Of a stretch of 58,702 bases of DNA, positions 27,006 through 36,115 are shown in pieces. Under the pieces are notes generated by a model. The model saw only the letters and a list, made by a program, of their open reading frames with translations. It ran no database searches and was not told the origin of the DNA. Origin of the DNA: Mycobacterium syngnathidarum (GTDB lineage Bacteria; Actinomycetota; Actinomycetes; Mycobacteriales; Mycobacteriaceae). A program made the translations under genes and the position numbers. Every line of letters starts with the position of its first letter. Positions within the stretch are counted from its first letter, which is position 1. Where the stretch lies: positions 1 through 58,702 of the forward strand of contig NZ_MLCL01000027.1 in assembly GCF_001942625.1 (NCBI RefSeq), given 5' to 3'.

Positions 27006-28604
27006 TTAGGTCTGGAAATATCCTTGGTGCTGGTCGCGTAGCACATTCTTTTGCACTTTGCCCGTCGCGGTGCGGGGCATCTTGTCGGTGAAGATCACCG
27101 CCTTCGGGACCTTGAACCCCGACAACCGGCGGCGCGCCGCAGCCAGCACGTCATCCTCGGTGAGCTCGGCACCCGGTTTGGGGGTGACGATCGCCACGAT
27201 CGCCTCGGTCCATCGCTGGTGCGGCAATCCGACCACGACCACCTCCTGGATTCGGGGCTCCCCGTCGTAGAGCGCCTTTTCGACCTCGATGGAGGCCACG
27301 TTCTCACCGCCGGTCTTGATCACGTCCTTCTTGCGGTCGGCGAACCACAGCAGTCCGTCGGCATCGAAGCGTCCGATGTCGCCGGAATGAAACCAACCGT
27401 GCGCGAACGCCTCGGCGGTGGCCTCTGGGTTGCGCAGGTAACCCTCCATTGCGTGCGGGCCGCGATAGACGATCTCGCCAGCCTCACCAGGAGGGAGCAG
27501 ATTGCCGGCGTCGTCCATGATCCCCACCTGAACATTGGGAACCGGCAGGCCGACGGAGCCCGCATGCGAGAGCTGATACTCAGGCGGAAAGACGGTCGTC
27601 AGCGGGTTCATCTCGGTCTGGCCAAAACCGAGCGCGAACTGACAGCCGAATACCTCCATGGCGATGCGTAGGTCGGTGTCGGGCATCGGCGCCATCGCAT
27701 ACAACGCCAGACGCAGGCTCGACAAGTCACGCTTGGCGATGTCGGGGTGGTCCATCATCGCCCGGTACATCATCGGCAGCCCGAAGATCTGGGTAACCCG
27801 TTCCGCCTCGATGGTCGCCATCAGCGCGCCAGGGTCGAACGCACGCATCAACACCGCGGTGCCGCCGACGTACATCAGCCCCGTGGTGAACCCGTTGAGC
27901 TGGGCGGTATGAAACAGCGGCATCATCACCGCTGACCGGTCCTGCTCGCTGAACCGCAACACCAGGGGGGCCGTGAGTGACTCGATGTAGACCGCGAGAT
28001 GACTGCTCACCACCCCCTTTGGCGCCGACGTCGTTCCGCTGGTGTAGAGGTAGCTGATCGCGTCGCGGTCATCGACGAAGCATTCCGGTTCGGCGTCGGA
28101 GGCGTCGCCGACGAACTCGCTCATCGCCCGCCACCAATGCGAACCGGCGGATTCCCATTGTGTGCCGGTGCCAGGTGCGACGATCACATCGGTCACCTTG
28201 CGTTGTTCGAGGCGGTCTAACGCCGCCCCGACGAGTTCGGCCAGTTGGCTCTCCACAACCACCCCTTTGGTGTGGGAATGCTCAAGCACGTAGGCCGTCT
28301 CAGACGCGCCCCAAGCGAGGTTGATCGGGACACACACCACTCCGGTCTTGGCGCACGCGTAATAGGTGAGAAGGAACTCGATGCTGTTGCCGCAGGCCAG
28401 AGCGAGCGCGTCACCCCGCTGGTAGCCCGCGGTCGCCAGCGCGTTGGCCAGCCGATTCACCGCGGCGTTCAACGCACGATAGGTGAGCCGGCGCTCGCCG
28501 TCGACCACGGCTTCGTGCTCGGGGCGCCGCCACGCGGTGCGGGTGAGCATGTCCCCGACGTTGACGCGTGTCACAAGATTCTTCTGCAGATCCACCGCGG
28601 TCAT
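27006..28604 (-). CDS. Acyl-CoA synthetase (FadD type)
   Basis: Complete adenylate-forming CoA ligase of 532 residues. Motifs: P-loop YLYTSGTTSAPKGVVSSH near 188-205, GFGQTE near 334, YRGPHAMEGYLRNPEATAEA, the hinge WFADRKKDVIKTGGENV, and the catalytic lysine region MPRTATGKVQKN at the end. Activates a carboxylic acid to its CoA thioester. Start ATG 28604 behind GGAAGGAG. Divergent from the SDR gene at 28841. It probably feeds the neighbouring beta-oxidation enzymes. Confidence 0.92.
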   Translation of the reverse strand: MTAVDLQKNLVTRVNVGDMLTRTAWRRPEHEAVVDGERRLTYRALNAAVNRLANALATAGYQRGDALALACGNSIEFLLTYYACAKTGVVCVPINLAWGASETAYVLEHSHTKGVVVESQLAELVGAALDRLEQRKVTDVIVAPGTGTQWESAGSHWWRAMSEFVGDASDAEPECFVDDRDAISYLYTSGTTSAPKGVVSSHLAVYIESLTAPLVLRFSEQDRSAVMMPLFHTAQLNGFTTGLMYVGGTAVLMRAFDPGALMATIEAERVTQIFGLPMMYRAMMDHPDIAKRDLSSLRLALYAMAPMPDTDLRIAMEVFGCQFALGFGQTEMNPLTTVFPPEYQLSHAGSVGLPVPNVQVGIMDDAGNLLPPGEAGEIVYRGPHAMEGYLRNPEATAEAFAHGWFHSGDIGRFDADGLLWFADRKKDVIKTGGENVASIEVEKALYDGEPRIQEVVVVGLPHQRWTEAIVAIVTPKPGAELTEDDVLAAARRRLSGFKVPKAVIFTDKMPRTATGKVQKNVLRDQHQGYFQT

Positions 28605-28692
28605 CGGCGCTCTCCTTCCGCCATGGAAAGCAGCTAACGGGCGGTGCAGTCCCGATGAACTGGCGTCCGGCAGCTTGCGTGCAATCCGTGTA

Positions 28693-28710
28693 CATAGTGT
28701 AATGATTATC
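28693..28710. promoter_or_regulatory. Possible shared operator in the fadD/SDR divergent gap
   Basis: The sequence CATAGTGTAATGATTATC lies in an AT-rich patch between two divergent genes. Its reverse complement shares the GATAAT..TTA.ACT pattern with 30282-30301 (before the fadE cluster), and its forward form resembles 2648-2663 (before the alcohol dehydrogenase). Three related sites before three lipid-oxidation units suggest one regulator, but the likeness is short and unmeasured. Confidence 0.35.
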
Positions 28711-28840
28711 CATAGTTATTTCGTTGAGTCTTGCGAATCCGGCCCGCGACGTAGCAATCGCTGGGTAGTGGCTGGGGGTCGAGTGGGCCGCGAAGCGGAA
28801 CGCACCTCAAGACACGGATCAAGGGCGAAGGGCGGGGCTC

Positions 28841-29722
28841 ATGCCAGGAGTAGACGGACGGGTGGCGATCGTCACTGGGGCGGGCCGCGGCCTCGGTCGC
28901 AGCCATGCTCTACGCCTGGCGGCGGGGGGCGCGCTGGTCGTCGCGAATGACCTTGGGGTGAGAAAAGAGGGGGGTGGCGCGAACGCTGCGGCGGCGCAGG
29001 ACGTCGTGGCGGAGATCCGGGCCGCCGGCGGTGTCGCCGTGCCCGATGACCACGACATCGCTTCCGAGACCGGCGCGAAGGAGGCGGTCAAATCCGCGCT
29101 CGAGGCCTTCGGCCGGCTAGACATCGTAGTCAACAACGCGGGCATCCTGCGAGACGCGACGTTTCACAAGATGACTGTGCAGCAGTGGGAGGCCGTCCGC
29201 CAGGTGCACCTGGATGGAACCGCGTTTGTGACCCGCGCGGCTTGGCCCCATTTGCGCGAGCAACGCTACGGCAGGGTCGTCGTAACCTCTTCCGGCGCCG
29301 GCCTGTTCGGCAACTTCGGACAAGCCAACTACGCGGCCGCAAAGCTTGGTGTGGTCGGACTGATGCATACACTCGCACTGGAGGGTGCCCGCCATGGCAT
29401 TCGGGTCAATGCCGTCGCCCCGGTCGCGCTGACCCGGATGACCGTCGGCCTGCTCGACGATGCCAGCGACCTCGACCCAGCCTGGGTATCGGCCGCCGTC
29501 GGTTGGTTATGCGCCGAGGAATGCGATCTGACGGCCGAGATCGTGCGGGTTCACGGTCGCCATTTCAGCCGCGTACGGATCGTCGAATCGCGCGGCGTGG
29601 ACTTCCCGTCCCCACCGTCCGATGATCACCTCGCAGCCAGATGGGCGGAGATCGCCGACCTGTCTGGCGCACAGGAGGGTCAGGCGGCGGTCGCCACCGC
29701 ACGCCATGCGGGCTCGGGATGA
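28841..29722 (+). CDS. Short-chain dehydrogenase, 3-hydroxyacyl-CoA dehydrogenase type
   Basis: SDR of 293 residues like the dehydrogenase domain of peroxisomal multifunctional enzyme 2. Cofactor motif TGAGRGLGRSHALRLA near 12-27, NNAGI near 96, and the catalytic Ser with Y-x3-K in TSSGAGLFGNFGQANYAAAK. The C-terminal part (WLCAEECDLTAEIVRVHGRH) is also typical of that group. It would oxidise 3-hydroxyacyl-CoA to the 3-keto form, the step after hydration by the MaoC or crotonase enzymes nearby. Confidence 0.9.
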   Translation: MPGVDGRVAIVTGAGRGLGRSHALRLAAGGALVVANDLGVRKEGGGANAAAAQDVVAEIRAAGGVAVPDDHDIASETGAKEAVKSALEAFGRLDIVVNNAGILRDATFHKMTVQQWEAVRQVHLDGTAFVTRAAWPHLREQRYGRVVVTSSGAGLFGNFGQANYAAAKLGVVGLMHTLALEGARHGIRVNAVAPVALTRMTVGLLDDASDLDPAWVSAAVGWLCAEECDLTAEIVRVHGRHFSRVRIVESRGVDFPSPPSDDHLAARWAEIADLSGAQEGQAAVATARHAGSG

Positions 29723-29755
29723 GTCGGCCAACGGCAATTGATACGCCGACACCGA

Positions 29756-29785
29756 TTGTCAGCTGACAGGTTGTCAGCTGGCAGG
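29756..29785. repeat. Two tandem 15-bp copies, each with a CAGCTG palindrome
   Basis: TTGTCAGCTGACAGG is followed at once by TTGTCAGCTGGCAGG, with one base difference. The first copy contains the perfect 12-bp palindrome TGTCAGCTGACA. Its place just after the SDR gene suits either a pair of operator sites or an attenuating structure. No T-run follows, so a classical terminator is unlikely. Confidence 0.55.
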
Positions 29786-30391
29786 TGAAACCCTGCGCGG
29801 CTGTCGCTTGATCGGCCTCGCCGTGTGAGGCAGTCGCTGCCCGGACGACGGTGACGGAGTTATCGCCGCAGCGCAAGGATTTCGGCGCGAACGATGCTTG
29901 TTCCAGGGCGAACAGACACCGGCATCGCCGAATCCGGTGCGGTTCACAGCCCTACTGCAGATCCGGTTCGACTGTCTTGCCGCCGACCGGGCTGGATGCC
30001 ATTCGGCGATCGTGTCGTAGTCAGTTCACGACAGCAACTGACCCGGGACCAGCGGCCAGCTCGCGGGCGATGGCAACACCAGCAGTCAACAGGTGCTGCT
30101 TATGGCCGAAACCTTGGCACCGCCCGATCTCGCCCCTCAGCGCCGGCTGGGTCAACGCGGTCACGCAGACAGCTCGGTCGACCGCGTCGGCGACTCCGCG
30201 TCACGTTGGGTAGAGCCGCGCCAGCCGTAGCGTTCGCGGGCTCCGCGGCACGGGCGCTACTTCAAAATGTTGTGTTTATCTGATAATAGTTATACTTTAT
30301 GATGGTCGATGGCGGTTCGTAGCTGGGAAATCGCGCTCATCTGGCGCCCCAACGCTGACGCCGCGGCTCCCGCGAACGAAAGGACGTGCCA
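29786..30391. promoter_or_regulatory. Non-coding stretch before the fadE cluster
   Basis: About 600 bp with no convincing gene; the open frames present lack protein-like composition. Near its end an AT-rich patch (30274-30305) contains GATAATAGTTATACTTTATG at 30282-30301, probably the promoter and operator zone for the downstream four-gene unit. AAAGGA at 30379 serves ATG 30392. Confidence 0.45.
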
Positions 30392-31579
30392 ATGACCACC
30401 CCGGCGCTCGACCAGCTCACCGACGCGCAACAGGAACTCGTCGAACGCGCCCACCTCATCGCCGGCACTGAGCTTCGCCCGCACGCCGCTGAGTGGGACC
30501 GCCGCCAGGAATTCCCGGAGCGCTCCTACCAGATCCTGCGCGAGAACGGCTTCACCGGGCTCACCGTGCCGACCGAGTACGGCGGTCGCGGCCTCGGGGT
30601 GTTCGAGGCCTGTCTAGTCCTCGAGGAGCTGGCGGTGGGCTGCATGGCCAGCGCGCTGACCATCCAGATGCAGCTCAACGGACCCCCGCGGGTGATCGCC
30701 CGGATGGGTAGCGAACAGCAGCGCCAGCAGTACCTGCCCGAGGTGGTCGACGGCACTCGGCGGTTCGCCGTCGCGATGACCGAGCCGCAGGCCGGATCGG
30801 ACGGCACCGCGCTGGCCACGACACTAGCCCCCGATGGCGACGACTTTCGGCTCACCGGCGCCAAGTGCCACATCACCGGCGCGCTGCAGGCGCACACCTT
30901 TCTGGTGTTCTGTCGCGCGCCCGAGACCAACGGTCCCGACGGGATAGGCGCGGTGCTGGTGGACGCCGACGTCGAAGGCCTGGCGCCGATCGAAACCGAG
31001 GAGAAGATGGGCGGTCGCGGCGTGGCCGAGGGGGTGCTGCGGTTCACCGACGCCCCCGTGCGCCGCGATCAGGTGATCCTCGAACCGCGTCCCGGTTCCA
31101 AAGAGGGCGCCTCGTTTTTGATTCGCCAGTTCAATCCCGAGCGGTGCGGCAACGCCGCGATGTCGATCGGGGTCGCGCGCGCCGCCCTGGAGGACGCCGT
31201 CGAATACGCCAAGGAGCGTGAGCAGTTCGGCCGCCCGATCCTGGAGTTCCAGGGCATCCAGTGGAAGATCGCCGACATGGCAACCGAGCTGGATGCCGCG
31301 CGGTTGCTGCTATGGCGCGCCGCGCGCACCGATGTCGCCGGTTTCCCGGGTATCCGCGAGACCGCGATGGCCAAGCTGTACGCCAACGAGGCCGCGGTGC
31401 GGGTGTGCAACGAGGCGATCCAGCTGCTGGGGCACAAGGGATATCTCACCCGCTACCCGATGGAACGGTACTTCCGCGACGTGCGCGGAATGGGCATCGG
31501 CGGGGGCACCACCGAGATCCTGCGCAACATGATCGCCGCAGAGGTCACCGGCGTGCGCACCAGCCAGCGGCGGTGCTGA
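30392..31579 (+). CDS. Acyl-CoA dehydrogenase (FadE type)
   Basis: FAD acyl-CoA dehydrogenase of 395 residues. Motifs: AVAMTEPQAGSDGTALATTL, REQFGRPILEFQGIQWKIAD, QLLGHKGYLTRYPMERYFRD and GIGGGTTEILRNMIA at the end. Opens a tight plus-strand cluster with two further dehydrogenases and an enoyl-CoA hydratase. ATG 30392 follows AAAGGA; a GTG six bases earlier is in frame. Confidence 0.9.
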   Translation: MTTPALDQLTDAQQELVERAHLIAGTELRPHAAEWDRRQEFPERSYQILRENGFTGLTVPTEYGGRGLGVFEACLVLEELAVGCMASALTIQMQLNGPPRVIARMGSEQQRQQYLPEVVDGTRRFAVAMTEPQAGSDGTALATTLAPDGDDFRLTGAKCHITGALQAHTFLVFCRAPETNGPDGIGAVLVDADVEGLAPIETEEKMGGRGVAEGVLRFTDAPVRRDQVILEPRPGSKEGASFLIRQFNPERCGNAAMSIGVARAALEDAVEYAKEREQFGRPILEFQGIQWKIADMATELDAARLLLWRAARTDVAGFPGIRETAMAKLYANEAAVRVCNEAIQLLGHKGYLTRYPMERYFRDVRGMGIGGGTTEILRNMIAAEVTGVRTSQRRC

Positions 31580-31582
31580 GTC

Positions 31583-32728
31583 GTGAATTTGGGGCTGAGC
31601 GCAAGCGCCGAGCACTACCGAGCCGGGCTCAAAGACTGGGTTGAAGCGAACCTGCCGCCACGGTGGCGTGACATCCCGGTCGGAACGGGCGACGACGAGT
31701 CCTACGTCGCGATGCGCCGGGAGTGGGGCCGGCGCCTGTTCGAGGCGGGATGGCTTGCCCCACATTGGCCCACGGAGTACGGCGGCCAAGGACTAGGGGT
31801 AGACGCACAGCTCGCGTTCGTCGAAACGCTGGTCGAAACCGGCGCGCCGGAGCCGATGAACACCAACGGCATGGGCATCTTCGCCCCCGCGCTGATGCGA
31901 TTCGGCACCGACGAGCAGCGAAGACGGTATCTGCGCCCGATGCTGTGCCACGACGACATCTGGTGTCAGGGGTTCTCCGAACCCCAGGCCGGCAGCGACC
32001 TGGCGGCGGTGTCCACCCGGGCGGTTGCCAAGGCAGACCACTTGCTCGTATCAGGCCAGAAGGTGTGGACATCCTACGCACTGTTCGCGCAGCGGTGCTA
32101 CCTACTGGTCAAGGTTGCCGACTCGCCCGGCCCGACGTTGGTCGTGGTGCACATGGACCGCCCCGGCATCACCGTCAGGCCGCTGCGCAATCTAACGGGC
32201 ACCAGCGAGTTCTGCGAGGTGTTCTTCGATGACGTGGTCGTCGATGCGGCCGACGTGGTCGGCGGGATCGGCGACGGGTGGCCGGTCGCCACCTACGCCT
32301 TGGCTCGGGAACGCTCCAGCGCCTTGGCCCAGCGGTCACTGCAACTGTCGCGTGAACTGACGCGGATGCTGAGCGCGCTGGACGATGTCCATCGCGACGC
32401 GTGCGCCGAGAACGCCCTGGTCGACGCGTTCGTGCGCACCCGCGTGGTGGACAGCACAGTACGCCGGGTATTCGCGCTCGATGCTGATGCAGCCGAGCCA
32501 GGGATGCTCGCACCGATCGCGAAGGTTCTGTGGAGCGAAAGCCACCAGAAGCAACTGGCCACCCTGCTGGAGGCGGCCGGACCAGAAGTGGCTGCGGCCG
32601 GTGCCGGGTGGTCGGAATGGACCCGCTCGTTGTTGTTTGCCCGCGCCGAAACGATCTATGGCGGCACAAGCGAGATCCAGCGCAACCTGATCGCGAAGGC
32701 GCTCGGCCTGCCGAGCGACCGCCGGTGA
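31583..32728 (+). CDS. Acyl-CoA dehydrogenase, probable subunit of a heteromeric pair (A)
   Basis: Protein of 381 residues of the FadE group used on bulky substrates. Features: PHWPTEYGGQGLGVDAQLAF, QGFSEPQAGSDLAAVSTRAV and C-terminal FARAETIYGGTSEIQRNLIA. In steroid side-chain degradation, adjacent fadE pairs encode alpha2-beta2 enzymes; this gene and the next one match that pattern in order and overlap. Starts at GTG 31583, three bases after the previous stop. Confidence 0.88.
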   Translation: MNLGLSASAEHYRAGLKDWVEANLPPRWRDIPVGTGDDESYVAMRREWGRRLFEAGWLAPHWPTEYGGQGLGVDAQLAFVETLVETGAPEPMNTNGMGIFAPALMRFGTDEQRRRYLRPMLCHDDIWCQGFSEPQAGSDLAAVSTRAVAKADHLLVSGQKVWTSYALFAQRCYLLVKVADSPGPTLVVVHMDRPGITVRPLRNLTGTSEFCEVFFDDVVVDAADVVGGIGDGWPVATYALARERSSALAQRSLQLSRELTRMLSALDDVHRDACAENALVDAFVRTRVVDSTVRRVFALDADAAEPGMLAPIAKVLWSESHQKQLATLLEAAGPEVAAAGAGWSEWTRSLLFARAETIYGGTSEIQRNLIAKALGLPSDRR

Positions 32729-32739
32729 AAGAGGGTGGA

Positions 32740-33909
32740 ATGGACTACCGGATCGATGACGAACTGGCAATGCTGCGGGCCGCGCTGCGGGAGTTTCTCG
32801 AGGCGCGGATGCCCGACTTGATCCGGGAGCCCGCCCGGGACAACCGGGCAACGGCGTGGCGGGAGCTGGTGTCGGCCGGATGGTTGGAGCACTTCGGCGC
32901 GGCAACCGGAGAAACCGGGGCGCCGGCGGACTGGGTCGGCGGCGTGCACGTGGCCGAAGCGTTCGGCGCGGTCCCCGTGCCCGGACCGGTGGACGTGGTT
33001 GCCGGCTACCTGATGCCGCTGGCGAAGGCCGCCGGCATGAGCGGGCTGCTCGAACGACTGCACACCGGCAGCGTCATCACCGCGGCGCCCCCGGTTCCGG
33101 ACATATCCGGGCGCGACGGGGTGCCGCAGTGGCGGCACCGGCGTCTGTGCGCCGTGCGTGAAGCGAACCGGATTCGGGTCAGCGGAGTGCTGGCGCGGGT
33201 TCCCGCCGCCGGCGACGCTCAGGCGGTGGTGGTGCCGGTCGACCTGGACGGCGTACCAGGGCTCGCGCTCGTGGGCTGTGACCAGGCGGGAGTCGAAGTC
33301 GGCGTGTCAGCCGGCGTGGACTTGCGTCGGCCCGTCGCAGATGTCCGCCTGCGCCGGACCCGCCTGGAGGCCGAAGCGCTGTACACCGACCCTGGCCTGT
33401 CGGCGCTTGAGGAGCGCTGCGCGACGCTGTACAGCCTGTTTCTCGATGCGGAGGCGGTCGGTGGCGGCGCCGAGGTGATCGCGCGCAGTGTGGACTACTG
33501 CACTACGAGAACGCAGTTCGGGCGGCCGATCGGGGCGTTCCAGGCGATCCGGCATCGGCTCGCCGACGCCGCCAGCGGCGTGGAGGGAGCCCGTTCACTC
33601 GTCTACCAGGCGGCCTGGAACGTCGCCGCGGGCGCGCCCGGCGCGATGTGCGACGTTCGGGCCAGCCGCCTGTGGGCCTCGGCGGCCTACCTCGCGGCCG
33701 CCGAGGCCGCCATCCAGTGTCATGGGGGTATGGGGTTCACCTGGGATCAGCGGCTGCACCTCTGGTATCGCGCCGCGGTTGCCGGTCGGGGCGCCGATAC
33801 TGTGGTCGGGGCACGTTCAGCGCTCGCCGCACTGCTACGCGGCGACGAACGTCTTGTGCCATCCGCACCACACGGCAGGCTGGCCGCGGCGGGGAGGACG
33901 AGCAAGTGA
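32740..33909 (+). CDS. Acyl-CoA dehydrogenase, probable subunit of a heteromeric pair (B)
   Basis: Protein of 389 residues, more divergent than its neighbours. It keeps DYCTTRTQFGRPIGAFQAIR and QCHGGMGFTWDQRLHLWYRA, but its middle domain is short in the conserved EP.AGSD flavin loop, as expected for the partner subunit in FadE heterotetramers. ATG 32740 is used with AGAGGG just before it; GTG 32725, overlapping the previous stop, is an alternative. Confidence 0.82.
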   Translation: MDYRIDDELAMLRAALREFLEARMPDLIREPARDNRATAWRELVSAGWLEHFGAATGETGAPADWVGGVHVAEAFGAVPVPGPVDVVAGYLMPLAKAAGMSGLLERLHTGSVITAAPPVPDISGRDGVPQWRHRRLCAVREANRIRVSGVLARVPAAGDAQAVVVPVDLDGVPGLALVGCDQAGVEVGVSAGVDLRRPVADVRLRRTRLEAEALYTDPGLSALEERCATLYSLFLDAEAVGGGAEVIARSVDYCTTRTQFGRPIGAFQAIRHRLADAASGVEGARSLVYQAAWNVAAGAPGAMCDVRASRLWASAAYLAAAEAAIQCHGGMGFTWDQRLHLWYRAAVAGRGADTVVGARSALAALLRGDERLVPSAPHGRLAAAGRTSK

Positions 33910-34718
33910 GTGAACCCGAGGTGCTGTTCGACCGGCCGCGACCCGGTGTCGCGGTTCTCACCCTCAACCGGCCGGGTGCGCGCAACTCCCTCGGTTGGCA
34001 AACCTGGCACCAGCTGGGTGAGGCAATCGATGAGGTGGCCGCCGACGACAACTGTCGCGCGGTGGTACTCACCGGCGCCGGCGGGACATTCTCCGCCGGC
34101 GGCGACGTCAAGACCTCCCCGGCCCGCGGAGCGGGGCTCGGCGCGCCCGCGGCGCGGTTGCTGGTCGGACAGCGCGTGCTCGACACGCTGCTCAAGTTGC
34201 CCAAACCAGTGCTTGCCGCTGTCGAGGGGCCCGCGGTGGGTGCTGGCTGGAGCCTCGCATTAGCCTGCGACCTGGTTGTAGCGGCCCGCGACGCCGTGTT
34301 CGCGGCCCCGTTCGTGGCGCGCGGCCTAGTGCCCGACTGCGGAGCCGCCTGGTTCTTAACCCGTGCGCTGGGCCGGCACCGGGCCGCGGCGCTGCTGTTG
34401 AGCGGCGAACGGCTCACCGCGCCGCAGGCCGCGGGCGCGGGTCTGGTCAGTCAACTCGCCGAGCCTGGCGCAGCGCTGACCGTCGCCACCGACCTCGCCG
34501 CAACCCTCGCCCGCGGCCCTGCAGAGGCACTGCGCTTGACCAAAGGCATGATCCGCGGCGCGCTCGATGTACCGCTGGAAAGATTCCTCGAACTCGAATG
34601 GCTGTCGGCCACCCTCGATCTGACCGGGCCCGACGCTGCCGAAGGCCGCGCAGCCTTTGTCGAGAAGCGCGATCCTGATTTCTCCAAGATCCGCCGATCC
34701 GCCGATGAAGCTAGCTGA
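33906..34718 (+). CDS. Enoyl-CoA hydratase/isomerase (crotonase family)
   Basis: Crotonase-fold protein of 270 residues. Oxyanion-hole segments are TFSAGGDVKTSPARGAG and VEGPAVGAGWSLALACDLVV; then FVARGLVPDCGAAWFLTRAL, where 2-enoyl-CoA isomerases usually carry an acid residue. Start is GTG 33906, overlapping the stop of the dehydrogenase before it (GTGA), so the four genes from 30392 probably form one transcript. Confidence 0.88.
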   Translation: MSEPEVLFDRPRPGVAVLTLNRPGARNSLGWQTWHQLGEAIDEVAADDNCRAVVLTGAGGTFSAGGDVKTSPARGAGLGAPAARLLVGQRVLDTLLKLPKPVLAAVEGPAVGAGWSLALACDLVVAARDAVFAAPFVARGLVPDCGAAWFLTRALGRHRAAALLLSGERLTAPQAAGAGLVSQLAEPGAALTVATDLAATLARGPAEALRLTKGMIRGALDVPLERFLELEWLSATLDLTGPDAAEGRAAFVEKRDPDFSKIRRSADEAS

Positions 34719-35061
34719 GCGGTGACCCTGAGCCGCTAAGGCCAGCAGGCCGTTGTCGCGGGCAGTGCTCAACTACGTCAGCCGCGCGGCCGGGCTGCCA
34801 GAGTCCCACTGACGACGTTGCCGACGCTACGATATCTCCGCGCTCGCGGCCGTCAGCTGTAGAAGCACGTTCCGTGCTTGGACAACGTCACTCGCAGCAC
34901 GGCGACCGAGACGGCGCTCTAGCGGCCTCTACCCCGGCGCCAACCTTCGTGATGAAGGGCAAGAGTCTTATCTGTAACGGTTGAGGGGTGTGTAGGACTG
35001 TTCCCCACGTGGTTCTCAGCGCGGTTTGACGTCGTAGGTGACAGTGTTATCTGTAACGGTG
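34719..35061. other. Non-coding gap with TTATCTGTAAC repeats
   Basis: A 343-bp stretch without a gene. It holds CTTATCTGTAACGG at 34967-34980 and a second TTATCTGTAAC at 35047-35057; an inverted copy, TTACAGATAAG, sits at 38062-38072. The second copy is the centre of the palindrome listed at 35037. Confidence 0.5.
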
Positions 35062-35066
35062 TCACC
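35037..35066. repeat. 30-bp near-perfect palindrome at the 3' end of the DUF1232 gene
   Basis: Arms GGTGACA-gt-GTTA and TAAC-gg-TGTCACC around the spacer TCTG; only the two inner pairs mismatch. It overlaps the last codons and stop of the DUF1232 gene. It shares the GTTA....TAAC core with the palindrome at 36116. It could be a protein-binding site, a recombination site, or a transcript hairpin; no T-run follows. Confidence 0.6.
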
Positions 35067-35517
35067 CACGTTGGGGTGGTACGTCTCTGTGTTGTCGGCT
35101 GGAGGGCTTGGCCAGCCCGGTGAGTCGGGTCAGTGCGGTGAATCCGTCGTCGGTTCCGGGCCAGTGTGCGCGAACGGTGTCGAGGCCGGCGCGGCGGACG
35201 ACGCTGCGCAGGACGGCGGCGACGATGATGGCGTCGTCGGCGTATCCGAGCACCGGGATGAAGTCGGGGATCAGGTCGATCGGGATCGCGAGGTAGGCCA
35301 GCAGCAACCCGAGGCGGACGCGGATCCCGCGCGGCAGGGTGCTGTCGCCGGCGAGGCGACGCACCAGCCGCAGCACGTCGGGCAGGATGCGCACCGCCTC
35401 GCGCAGTAGCCCTCCCCGCGGCCGGAGAATTGCCAGTGCGACCAGCAATGCCAGCCAGGCGAATAGGAGTGCGCCGCCAACGCCGATGAGGAGATCCCAC
35501 CCGAATGAGCCCGTCAC
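35062..35517 (-). CDS. DUF1232 (YkvA-type) membrane protein
   Basis: Protein of 151 residues with an N-terminal hydrophobic helix (LLIGVGGALLFAWLALLVAL) and the DUF1232 core LGLLLAYLAIPIDLIPDFIP followed by VLGYADDAIIVAAVL. The function of the family is unknown. Overlaps the ChrB-like gene by four bases, so the two are translated together. Confidence 0.85.
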   Translation of the reverse strand: MTGSFGWDLLIGVGGALLFAWLALLVALAILRPRGGLLREAVRILPDVLRLVRRLAGDSTLPRGIRVRLGLLLAYLAIPIDLIPDFIPVLGYADDAIIVAAVLRSVVRRAGLDTVRAHWPGTDDGFTALTRLTGLAKPSSRQHRDVPPQRG

Positions 35518-36110
35518 GATTCGTGCGCCACGTGCAGCCGCTGCGAGGTGCGCGCATCGGTTTGCGCGGATGTTTCGGCCTGCAGGGCAGCGTCCTCAAA
35601 CGCTGCCAGCTCAGCAGCCGCGGCGTCGACGGCTGCGCGGGCAGCGTGCCCACCGGGGGCCGTGAAGTAGTCACGGGCGGCGATCTTGGCCAGCCAGCTG
35701 CGGAACCGGTCCAGGTCGGCTTCGGACTCCTCGACCTCGGCGTAGGTGAGCCGTCCGCGAGCGCGTTCATCGGCCAGCTCCTGGCGCAGCGCCGGGAGCC
35801 GCTCCAGGACTTCGGCGTACTCGCCGTCGCGGGCGGCGTTAAGCTCGTCGATCACGGCCTGTTCGTCGGCGGGATCGACGAAGCTCATCGGTAGGACGCG
35901 GGCGGTGCCGCCGTGGTGATGGATCCGATCGGCCAGCCGCCGCACTTCGCGGACCACATGTGCGTGGGCGGGCAGCAGACACACCGATTGCTGCAGATAT
36001 AAGGCACCGAGCGAGCGCAGTTTGCGCCACACCTGCACCCGCAGCGTGCCCGCCGCGCCAGCAGTCGACACGCTGATCACCAGCCAATCGAGTTCGTCGC
36101 CCCTAGCCAC
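35514..36110 (-). CDS. ChrB N-terminal-domain protein
   Basis: Protein of 198 residues that resembles the N-terminal part of ChrB, the chromate-sensing regulator: VWRKLRSLGALYLQQSVCLL near residues 27-46, then SFVDPADEQAVIDELNAARD and a helical, Ala-rich C-terminus. The C-terminal domain of full ChrB is absent, and no chrA transporter is nearby, so a link to chromate is doubtful. Start GTG 36110 has no ribosome site; a strong palindrome begins six bases upstream. Confidence 0.7.
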   Translation of the reverse strand: MARGDELDWLVISVSTAGAAGTLRVQVWRKLRSLGALYLQQSVCLLPAHAHVVREVRRLADRIHHHGGTARVLPMSFVDPADEQAVIDELNAARDGEYAEVLERLPALRQELADERARGRLTYAEVEESEADLDRFRSWLAKIAARDYFTAPGGHAARAAVDAAAAELAAFEDAALQAETSAQTDARTSQRLHVAHES

Positions 36111-36115
36111 AATGA

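Noticed and set aside
34919..35770. 283-codon minus-strand frame over DUF1232 and ChrB-like genes
   Set aside because: It overlaps both genes in another frame and is Arg/Pro-rich low-quality sequence.
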